A DNA stretch of 23,060 nt from IMG/VR virus record IMGVR_UViG_3300030099_007174, positions 1 to 23,060 of that record. One strand, given 5' to 3'. Positions 1-8,700 of the stretch are shown here, piece by piece. The position numbers and the translations under genes are program-made. The notes under the pieces were generated by a model. That model worked only from the letters and a program-made list of their open reading frames with translations, was not told the DNA's origin and searched no databases. Position 1 is the first letter of the stretch, and each line of letters starts with the position of its first letter. This DNA is from a virus.

Positions 1-1773
1 ATGATGGGGTATAAAGCAAAAGTAACCTCACCAGCAACAACTAAATTAAGTGTATTTCAATTAGTACCATCAAGACGATTAACAAACCCAGTATCATCTG
101 GTGATTTAGCATTTGAACCCGATACAGATTATTACCTAAGAGTAAAAGAAGGTATGGAGTTAGATGCTGATGGAATACAATTTAGAACAACTGAATTATT
201 AGATTTTGCAGATGCCGATGAAAGAGAAATAAGTGTCTACGAAAGAGATGCAACAACAAATAATCCTAAATTTTATTTAGTAAAAAAGCCAGTTGATGTA
301 ATTTCAGCTACAGAAAAACAAATTGAAATAACATTTGGAGCAACTCAAGAAGAATTTGCACGAATTGATATACCTGATACAAATGTAATTGATATATTTG
401 ATGTTAGGGATACTAACAATAACAGATACTATAAAGTACCATACTTGGGACAAGAAATGGTTTATGTAGAATATTCGAATACTGAAGCACAAGATAAAGA
501 TTTATTTCAGTTTAGAGATTCAGTAGCATCTATTCTTAGATTAATTAAGACACCACGAAGATATAAAGTGATTACAAATCCTAATGGTACGACTACTATT
601 CAGTTTGGTAGTGGTGATGCTGGTAAAAACGATGAATTACTAATCCCTACATTTAAAAATGTTGGTTTAGGTCTACCAAATTCTATAGATAAATTAGGAG
701 CATCTTTTGACCCATCAAACTTCTTACTTACAAAATCATATGGGCAATCACCTAAAAATACTACTATGACCGTAAAATATTTAGTAGGTGGTGGTGTTGA
801 ATCGAATGTATCACAAAATAAAATCCAAAGAATTACAAAAGTAGATTTTGATGAAGATTTATCAGCATTTACTGGAGCAGAAAGAAATCTATATTCAACT
901 GTAAAAAACTCATTAGCAGTAGATAACGAACAACCAGCTACTGGTGGTAGAGGAGCAGAAACATTAGATGAGATAAGAGAAAACGCTATAGCTAACTTTG
1001 GTTCACAAAATAGAGCAGTAACATCAAAAGATTATCAAGTTAGAGCATTATCAATGCCACCTAAGTTTGGTAATATCACAAAAGCATTTTGTGCAGCTGA
1101 TGGTAATTTAGATGATAATTCACCAGCTTCTATTCTTGCTTCACCGACAGCATTAAATGAATTTTCTAAATTAGTGCAGGATTTACAAGCTGATGGTAAG
1201 AATACTGATGAACAAATAAAAAAACAAGTTTCAAAATTTTTATCCAATAAAAAATCAAATGTTAAAGAAAAAAATAATCCATTTGCAGTAAACTTATATA
1301 TCTTAGGATATGATTCTAATAAAAAATTAACATCACTCAACAGAGCTATAAAAGAAAATCTAAAAACATATATGAATGAATTTAGAATGTTAACTGATGG
1401 TGTAAATCTTTTAGATGGATTTATTATAAATGTAGGACTAGATTTCGAAATTAGAGTTTTTAGAGATTATAATAAGAGAGAAGTATTAACTAATTGTATT
1501 ACTGCTCTCAAAGATTATTTTGAAATAGATAAATGGACATTTAACATGCCAATTAATATTGGTGAAGTTGAAATGTTGATAGGAAACATAGAAGGAGTAC
1601 AATCAGTAGTTAAAACAGAGTTCAAAAACTTATGTGGAGGTACTTCAGGTTATTCACCAAATTCATATGATATTACTGGAGCAACGAAGAACAAACAAAT
1701 ATATCCATCGTTAGACCCATCAATATTTGAATTTAAATTCCCTGATAGGGATATAAGAGGGAGAGTTGTATAA
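1..1773 (+). CDS. 6: Baseplate wedge protein, gp6 / baseplate-J-like (5' partial)
   Basis: This is the baseplate wedge subunit that in T4-like phages forms the ring around the hub and carries the sheath-contraction signal. The 590 visible residues include a glycine-rich LVGGGVESNV segment (about residues 261-270) and the GAETLDEIRENA ... NRAVTSKDYQ block (about 318-344), both typical of gp6/Baseplate_J proteins. The reading frame is open from the first base of the window. The visible text begins with a segment (MMGYKAKVTSPATT) that in gp6 relatives normally lies some tens of residues inside the protein, after the 'YVGDVLSYY'-type N-terminal helix. I therefore think the true start is upstream and the ATG at base 1 is an internal Met. 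The stop overlaps the next start as TAATG, so the two genes are probably translationally coupled. Family assignment is from remembered motifs, not a search. Confidence 0.85.
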   Translation: MMGYKAKVTSPATTKLSVFQLVPSRRLTNPVSSGDLAFEPDTDYYLRVKEGMELDADGIQFRTTELLDFADADEREISVYERDATTNNPKFYLVKKPVDVISATEKQIEITFGATQEEFARIDIPDTNVIDIFDVRDTNNNRYYKVPYLGQEMVYVEYSNTEAQDKDLFQFRDSVASILRLIKTPRRYKVITNPNGTTTIQFGSGDAGKNDELLIPTFKNVGLGLPNSIDKLGASFDPSNFLLTKSYGQSPKNTTMTVKYLVGGGVESNVSQNKIQRITKVDFDEDLSAFTGAERNLYSTVKNSLAVDNEQPATGGRGAETLDEIRENAIANFGSQNRAVTSKDYQVRALSMPPKFGNITKAFCAADGNLDDNSPASILASPTALNEFSKLVQDLQADGKNTDEQIKKQVSKFLSNKKSNVKEKNNPFAVNLYILGYDSNKKLTSLNRAIKENLKTYMNEFRMLTDGVNLLDGFIINVGLDFEIRVFRDYNKREVLTNCITALKDYFEIDKWTFNMPINIGEVEMLIGNIEGVQSVVKTEFKNLCGGTSGYSPNSYDITGATKNKQIYPSLDPSIFEFKFPDRDIRGRVV

Positions 1774-2831
1774 TGTATTATTTTTTAACCGCATCTAAAG
1801 ACGCAAGTATATACTTACAACAACCAACTCAAAACACTGGGTTGGATGAAATATTAGAAGTGTCTAAAGTTTATTATGGTTCACTAAAGGATACGGCTAG
1901 AACTTTAATAAAGTTCGATACAGATTCACTTTCCACAAAACTCTCAGATGGTAGTGTAACAATGAGCGTAGCTGAATTGGTACTTAGAGAAACAGAACCA
2001 ACAGAAGTTCCTTTATCATACTCATTGGAAATAAATCCTGTTTCACAAAGTTGGGAAATGGGTAATGGTACTAGGTTCGATGATATATCTACGGATGGTT
2101 GTACTTGGAACTATAGAGATAGTGGTTCTAATTGGTTACCAACTAATGTACCAAATAGTGGTAGTGCAACTGGTTCATTTGATGGAAAGGGAGGTATGTG
2201 GTACACTGCATCTCAAGCCATTCGTAATTATAGTTATGAATCAACTGATTTAATTGTTGATGTATCTTCATCATTTTCATTTTGGTTAGATGAAGATTAC
2301 CCTAATGAGGGATTCATAATAAAACACGAATCATCCAAAGAAAATGATGATATAGATTATGGACAACTAAAATTCTTTAGTAAAGAAACACACACAATAT
2401 ATCAACCAAAGGTTAGAATCGGTTGGGATGATAGTAGATATGAAACGGGTTCATTACAAGCATTACCAGAAGAATACAAAATATCACTTAAAAGATTAAA
2501 AAAATCATATAGAGCTGGTGGAAGATATGATATAGAAGTATTCGCAAGAGAATTGTATCCACAAAAAACTTTTCAAAACACATTTGGATACTCCACAGGC
2601 AGCTTACTTCCAACATCATCTTTCTACCAAATAAGAGATTGCGAAAGTAATGATATTATTATTCCTTTCGGTGATTTTTCTAAATTAAGTACATTTGGAA
2701 ACAAAAGTAGAATTAGTTTAGATTTAACAAATTTTGAAATAAATAGAAGTTATAAGGTAGAGTTGAAAATAGAACGAACAGGTTCTGCTGAATACTTTGA
2801 TGATGATTATATATTTGAAGTAACTGAATAA
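1773..2831 (+). CDS. Virion protein with DNRLRE-like N-terminal domain
   Basis: This 352-residue protein starts inside the stop codon of the wedge gene (TAATG), with a good purine-rich Shine-Dalgarno AGAGGGAG about 9 nt upstream. The first ~175 residues follow the DNRLRE pattern seen in secreted and surface proteins: a KDASIYLQQPTQNTG opening, TLIKFD, an AELVLRE strand, and then a DGCTWNYRDSGSNW segment. No signal peptide or membrane segment is visible. Its place directly after gp6 and before other tail genes suggests a baseplate-associated or adhesin-like protein. DNRLRE domains are usually beta-sandwiches in extracellular proteins, so host-surface or glycan contact is a reasonable inference but is not shown. 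Residues ~175-352 are beta-rich and unrecognised. A positional equivalent of T4 gp7 or gp8 is possible, but I see no motif for it. Confidence 0.6.
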   Translation: MYYFLTASKDASIYLQQPTQNTGLDEILEVSKVYYGSLKDTARTLIKFDTDSLSTKLSDGSVTMSVAELVLRETEPTEVPLSYSLEINPVSQSWEMGNGTRFDDISTDGCTWNYRDSGSNWLPTNVPNSGSATGSFDGKGGMWYTASQAIRNYSYESTDLIVDVSSSFSFWLDEDYPNEGFIIKHESSKENDDIDYGQLKFFSKETHTIYQPKVRIGWDDSRYETGSLQALPEEYKISLKRLKKSYRAGGRYDIEVFARELYPQKTFQNTFGYSTGSLLPTSSFYQIRDCESNDIIIPFGDFSKLSTFGNKSRISLDLTNFEINRSYKVELKIERTGSAEYFDDDYIFEVTE

Positions 2832-3841
2832 TGGCATTAGATAAAGATGTAAGAATTGATGAACTAACTTTGAGTGGTTCAAAAGCTATTAAATCCATTG
2901 ACCCATATGGAAGGCATAACTATTTTGCTGAACAGATGAAGGAGGTTAATGGTTCTATGGATGGTGAAATTAGTGGTAAACTTCGTAGACCAAAGTATGA
3001 TGAAGAACAACTACTATTAGCAATAGATACAGAAGTTGATGAATTAATTCCGAATAAACCAAAAGATTTACCTGATGTAGTTTTACAATCAGATTTCGAT
3101 GCTTTACAAGCACAAGTAAATAGATTAAATGGTATAATTAGTGATTTAAGAAATCAGTTATCATCTGCACAATCAAAAATATCTGAATTAGAATCCACTA
3201 TAAATGGATTAAGAGCAGAACTCGATGCATCTTTACTCAGAGTAACAGTAGCTGAAAACTCAGCAGAAGCAGCTGCAGATAAATTTAAACAAACATCTAT
3301 TGATTTACAACAAGCTATTCAGAAATCTGTAGCAGAAGCAATAGAAAGAGTTTCTTTAGAAGCGCAGGTAGAAGGTTTAACCGCACAAAAAGAAGCATTA
3401 GTAACACAAATATCTGCGTTAGAATCACAAGTAGCTGGTGTACAAGCTCAATTAGCAGCTGGTGCTGAATCAGCTGGAGGTAAATGGACTGCTAATGCAA
3501 CACCAAACGCTGAAAAAGATAAACCAGCGTTGTATTATTATAGTACAAGAAGAGGAACAAGAAGTACTGGGTGGAAGAACGGACCAAATATTGATTTAAC
3601 AAATGGTACTGAAAATCCTATAACATTTAAATTTACAAGAGAAGGTAATAGTTGGTTACAAGTACCACCATCTGTAACAGTACAATCAGGTGAAACAAAG
3701 AAAGTTAAATGTGGACCAGCTGGAAATAAATCATTAAATGGTAAGGGTAGAAAGAAAAATGAATACAATGGTAATTTGAAAATTGAAGGAGCTGGTGAAA
3801 CAATAGTAATAAATTACAAAAATAAACACGATAGAGGATAA
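2831..3841 (+). CDS. Coiled-coil virion protein with beta-rich C-terminal domain
   Basis: This 336-residue protein starts at the TAATG overlap with the preceding stop. Only a weak GAAG precedes it, which fits translational coupling. Residues ~1-80 are a globular or extended head. Residues ~85-212 form a long heptad-like coiled coil rich in Ala, Gln, Leu and Glu (FDALQAQVNRLNGIISDLRNQL and similar stretches). Residues ~217-336 are Gly/Asn/Lys-rich and probably a small beta-sandwich (ITFKFTREGNSWLQVPPSVTV, then GNLKIEGAGETIVINY). A helical stalk ending in a beta tip is the architecture of fibrous phage appendages such as whiskers or short fibres. Its position among baseplate genes supports a structural role. 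I do not recognise a specific family. Confidence 0.55.
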   Translation: MALDKDVRIDELTLSGSKAIKSIDPYGRHNYFAEQMKEVNGSMDGEISGKLRRPKYDEEQLLLAIDTEVDELIPNKPKDLPDVVLQSDFDALQAQVNRLNGIISDLRNQLSSAQSKISELESTINGLRAELDASLLRVTVAENSAEAAADKFKQTSIDLQQAIQKSVAEAIERVSLEAQVEGLTAQKEALVTQISALESQVAGVQAQLAAGAESAGGKWTANATPNAEKDKPALYYYSTRRGTRSTGWKNGPNIDLTNGTENPITFKFTREGNSWLQVPPSVTVQSGETKKVKCGPAGNKSLNGKGRKKNEYNGNLKIEGAGETIVINYKNKHDRG

Positions 3842-3843
3842 CA

Positions 3844-5715
3844 ATGGCAATAAAAGATTTTAAAGAAATATTGCAAAAAGAAGCTAAGAGAATTGATATC
3901 AAAGATAGAAAAATTTTTGAAAGAGGTAAAATGCCTGCTTTCTTTGGTAGAGGAGTGACTGATACTATTGAGTTTATTCTTTATGATAATGGTGATAATC
4001 AATTACCGCAAGGTGAAAACGGAAAGATGGTAAGATACATAAACATTTCCGAAATAGATAATATTAGAAACTATCTTATGATTGCAAGAGGAGCTGCATC
4101 AAATCAAAGTCCTGAATATTTTGTTGATGTAGAAAAACTAATAAATGAAGCTGGATATAAGAATGGTTTATTTAGAACTCAAATTACATTGTTAAATAAA
4201 AGAGTTGGTAGTGAACATTTTCAAAACAAAGTATGGATACAGGAGATATCACCTTCACGAACTGAGATAAGAGTTTTACCACTTAAAACAGAAGATGAAA
4301 GATTACAAAGAGATTTGAGAGATAGATATAAAATACTTTTACAGAATGGAGAGTTTAGAGATGATGTTCTGAATAGATTAGATGGATTTATCGATTCAAT
4401 AGATGCAACTGAAGTGTTTAAAAGAATTAGAGCTTTGTATGGACAAGATTGGATTGATAATGTTAAAAGAGAATTTAAAATACAAAACTTTGATGGATTT
4501 ATAAATGATGTTACTGTAAAAGCTAAACAAGCAATTGGATACTTTATTAGTAATAGAGGATTTACTTTTGGAAAATCTGATTATGGTAAACCATTATTAG
4601 ATGATTTACAAGCACCTAAAGATGATAGAAAAAGAAGAAATAAAAGAGGTAGAAAAAGAAAATCTAATTCTCAAAGACTAGATATTAAAACCTTACAAAA
4701 AAAATCAATGGAAATAATTTGTGATAGTATTAGATTCCATTTACCAAAAAGAAACTTACAAGTACAAAATAGTCCAACATTAACAAAATTAGAAAGTAGA
4801 GATAGAATAGATACTATACTACAAACATTTGGTACTTCTAAAAAAATTGATACTAAATTAACAAAAGTTGTTAAAGTAGTTAAACCAGCTAAAATTGTAA
4901 AAGCAACAGTAACATCAACTCCACCACCTAAACCTGTTAAGATAGCACCACCTTCAAAAAAATATTATTTTTATGATGTACACTATAAGGGAAGGAGTGT
5001 AGCTGCAATAACTTATACTGATATGAGTGGTGATTCAAACTTTTTTGCTTTACCAAGTGGAAAACGAGTTAGAATATGTGCTTTAGAAGGAAGTGTAAGA
5101 GGTAAATCACATCCAAAGGAAACAATAATTACGAAAAAAGAATTATGTAGAATTGATACACCAATTCCAAAGTTTGTTGAACCTAAAATAAAACCAAAGC
5201 CAAAATTAACTAAACAACAAAAAGATGTAATAAAGAATTTTAATCTTAAAGATATCAACGATAAAATAAAGTTTGATTTGGATTCTATGCAAGATGAAAT
5301 TAGAAAAAATATTAAAAAGAGTTTTGAGGGGTTACCTAAAATCAAATTTAACTTACCATCATTTACACCTATGTTTGCTGGATTAGGTAGATTAAAACCA
5401 CCAACCCCACCGAGAAAAAGAAGAGGTAATAGTATTTTATCACCAAAACCAAAGCGTAGACGAAGAGGTCGTAGAAGAATACCAACATTACCAAAGCCAT
5501 CTACTAGGGTGTCTTTAAAACCAAAAAGAGTTAGAAGAATTAAAAAAAATAGAAGTGTATTGAAAACAATATCAATACCAAAAGGAAGAACACCATTAAG
5601 AAGAAGAGGTGGAGGTATTGCAGTAAGAAGACCAGGTGGATTTGGTTCTGGAAGAATACAAAATCAGTTTACACCAGGTAATACATTTACAGGTTATAGT
5701 AGAGGCGGATATTAA
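3844..5715 (+). CDS. Virion structural protein with Arg/Lys/Pro-rich C-terminal region
   Basis: This 623-residue protein is 2 nt downstream of the previous stop, with AGAGGA 5 nt before the ATG. Residues ~1-250 look globular (FFGRGVTDTIEFILYD near residue 33, then a block around VWIQEISPSRTEIRVLPL), in a style I associate with T4-like marine phage structural proteins, though I cannot name the family. A basic patch lies at ~259-275 (DRKRRNKRGRKRK). A second folded stretch (~372-436, starting KKYYFYDVHYKGRSVAAITY) follows a Val/Lys/Pro linker. Residues ~505-600 are extremely basic and Pro-rich with runs such as KPKRRRRGRRR, ending in a Gly-rich tail. The next gene opens with the same composition, so the two products may share a partner or have exchanged this segment. 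Function in the tail or baseplate is inferred from position only. Confidence 0.5.
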   Translation: MAIKDFKEILQKEAKRIDIKDRKIFERGKMPAFFGRGVTDTIEFILYDNGDNQLPQGENGKMVRYINISEIDNIRNYLMIARGAASNQSPEYFVDVEKLINEAGYKNGLFRTQITLLNKRVGSEHFQNKVWIQEISPSRTEIRVLPLKTEDERLQRDLRDRYKILLQNGEFRDDVLNRLDGFIDSIDATEVFKRIRALYGQDWIDNVKREFKIQNFDGFINDVTVKAKQAIGYFISNRGFTFGKSDYGKPLLDDLQAPKDDRKRRNKRGRKRKSNSQRLDIKTLQKKSMEIICDSIRFHLPKRNLQVQNSPTLTKLESRDRIDTILQTFGTSKKIDTKLTKVVKVVKPAKIVKATVTSTPPPKPVKIAPPSKKYYFYDVHYKGRSVAAITYTDMSGDSNFFALPSGKRVRICALEGSVRGKSHPKETIITKKELCRIDTPIPKFVEPKIKPKPKLTKQQKDVIKNFNLKDINDKIKFDLDSMQDEIRKNIKKSFEGLPKIKFNLPSFTPMFAGLGRLKPPTPPRKRRGNSILSPKPKRRRRGRRRIPTLPKPSTRVSLKPKRVRRIKKNRSVLKTISIPKGRTPLRRRGGGIAVRRPGGFGSGRIQNQFTPGNTFTGYSRGGY

Positions 5716-5717
5716 TT

Positions 5718-8700
5718 ATGGCACATAGAAGAAAAAGAAGAGGAAAATTTGGGAGACCAACTAATACTAGACCACCTTCTAGAAGTAGAAGAGGTAGAAG
5801 TAGTACTGGTAAGAAAAAGACTAGTGCAGCAATTCGTAGTAGATTAAATACTATAAGAACGAAAACGGCACCTGTTACACCTACCGCTTCACCTTTTGCT
5901 GTTAAAAAAAGAGCATTTACTAGAAGAAGAACTAGGGTTGTGAGACCAGCTCCGCCAAAACCAACACCAAGAAGAGCACCATCACCACCACCACCAAAAC
6001 CAAGAGTAGTGAGGAGAATTACACCTCCACCACCAAAAGTAATCAAATCAAGACCTGCTCCATTTAGACCGAGTATTCCTAATAATATACCTTTAAGACC
6101 GAAAGGTATTGTTGGGAGAAGGGATAGGGGATTTAGTGATGTTATCAAATCGATACCACCACCAAGACCAACGCCAAGAGTATCAGCACCTGTATCAATT
6201 CCAAGAGCAGTAACAGATGCTGCAGAATACTTAGCTGCAATGCGAGAGCGTGGAGCAAGAATGGGTGCACAAATTGAACTTCAACCTGTAAATCTTAATC
6301 AGCGTAGAGGTACATTACAATCTGGCCCAAGAAGAGCTGGTGAACGAGGTGGCGGTTTTGTAAGAGATGATTCATTTAATCGAAGAGATAGAGATTTAGT
6401 ATTAGCAGGTAATGCTGATAGAGATGGAGTTTTAGGAGGAGGAAATATACCAGGTGGACCCGCTCCGAGAGTAGATTTGCCTAAACCAATACCAACACCA
6501 CCAATAAAACCAGCAATAGGTAGGAACTTAACTGTAAGTGTAACTTCAAGTCCAAGTAATGCTGAAGTATTGGTAAATGGTTCTCCAGCTGGAGTAAAAT
6601 TAACTCCGACTATATTATCATATACAGATAAGCAACTTATTGGAACTACAAAGACAGTAACTGTAAGAAAGACAGGATATGGTAGTAATGAATCATATAG
6701 TATTAGTGGTAGAGTAAAAGAAGAAGTAAAAATAATTGAAGAAAAAGTTTTAGATTTCGATGAACCTGATTTCATTGAACCAAGCTTTATAACAGCTGGT
6801 CTAAGACCTCTTCGACAAGGTAGATTTACTGGTGGACCGCGTGAAGGTGATATAGATGGAATAAGGTCATTTTCTCCAACATTTGAAGAGGAGATGCGTA
6901 GGCCAAAAGTTATAACTAGAAAAAAAGAAATAAGAACACAAGTATTTCTTTTCAATGTAGTTCATAGAGTTGATGGTAAAATTGTAGGTTCAAAATCTGA
7001 CTTATCTATTTCTAATTTATTTCAAACAATACACTTTGATTTAAAGAAAGCAAAAGTAGATGATATTATAGTTGATGATATAGTAGATGATGATGATACT
7101 ACAGTCGATGATGGACCACCAGCTAAAAAAGTTCCTGAACTATTAGTATTAACACCTGATGGTGATAATCCAGATGGTACAGAACTTACTCAACATTACT
7201 CTGCTGTCATAAATGGAAGAGATGTAAGAAGAATTAATAGTAACACATTTAAGGGAAAAGCAGGTGAACCATTTTCTGTTACCCTAAGAGCTACTGATGT
7301 ATCTAACTATAAGATTAAATTTTTCAATATTTTAAAAGGAAGTATTGTAGATGAAGATGCTAAAGGATTTGAAAAAGTTCCTGCACAAGAACTAAGTATA
7401 AATGTTGATGGGCCAGTTACAGTCTTAATTTTTCTTGAAAAGGTAAGACCAATATTAGTACCATCAGTAACAATTAGTCCAACAACTTTTAGATATAACA
7501 TAGCTGAACCAATCAGTTTATCATTAGGATATGATTCTGAAAATTGTGATTCTGTTGAACTTAAACTCAATAAAACTACTCTAAAACAAACAGATGAAGA
7601 TGGAGTATTTTTGATTAGTAATAAAATGTTCAACGCAGGTGTAGGTCAATATATAGGATATGTTTGTCCATTCAATAAATCATATGGACAAGGTACACCA
7701 CAAAAATTTATTATTAATGTTGTAAATGAAGTAGCAGTAAAAACTCCTGATATTGTAAACATATCATATCCTGAAAGATTAAAAGGAGCAGATTTTAAAG
7801 GATACGATGTTGATTTTTCTGTATCATATCAATCCGTTAATACAAACTTCGTTAATATTTTTATAGGTGATAAATCAAAACCATATGGTAAGTTTTCTCC
7901 AACACAATCAGTAGATTTTAATGTACAAAGAATTATAAAATTATTAGGTACAAAAATAAAGGAAGATGATGATGAGTTTAAATTTACAATATTATTACAA
8001 CCACATAACACATCAACTTCAAAAGAAGTTGTTGGTAAATTAGAATCAATACAAATAACATTTGTAAAATCTGATATAGATTTACCAAGAGAAGATATAG
8101 TAAACCAATTATGTGATGCTTTTGATTTGAATTTAAATTTATTTGATGATGAAACATCAAAATATTTAACACACTTAGCTCACTTTGGTGAAGGAAAAAA
8201 CAAACTGATTGCTAATTGGGAAAAGGATGATGTAACTTTTAGAAACTTTAAATATGATGAATTAAGAGATAAATTTTTACCAGAATATGTAGATGGAGGA
8301 TTTAATGCATTAGTACTTAAAATGTATGAACCATTAGGTAAAGAAATCCAACCTAACCAAGAATTATTTATTTCTAAAATTATTACACAACCAATAATCG
8401 ATGAGATTTCTATTGTAGATGATTCAGAAGAATATTGTGTACCACTCAAAGGACCAAACTTTGGTGTAAACGATTGTGGTTCACCAGCTGATACTGGATT
8501 TGAAATTATAGATGAGTTGGTAGCAAGTGGTTCGCAATCATCTGCAAAACTTATTGATACTTTTGTATCATCATCGGGTGTAGATACTAAAAAACTTAAT
8601 ATAGAATATGTTTCCTCATCTTTTGATTTTATAGAAACAGAATACGGATATTCGGTAGATGGTACAGTAAGTGAAGCTTATAGATTTGATAACTTTGTAC

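Noticed and set aside
5687-6148. 153-codon reading frame on the - strand, Leu/Gly-rich
   Set aside because: It is the reverse reading of the Arg/Pro-rich coding region; composition (Leu, Gly, Val runs) follows from complementing AGA/CCA codons and it has no start context.
6299-6955. 218-codon - strand reading frame
   Set aside because: It lies wholly within the giant tail gene and has no recognisable domain; all convincing genes here are on the + strand.
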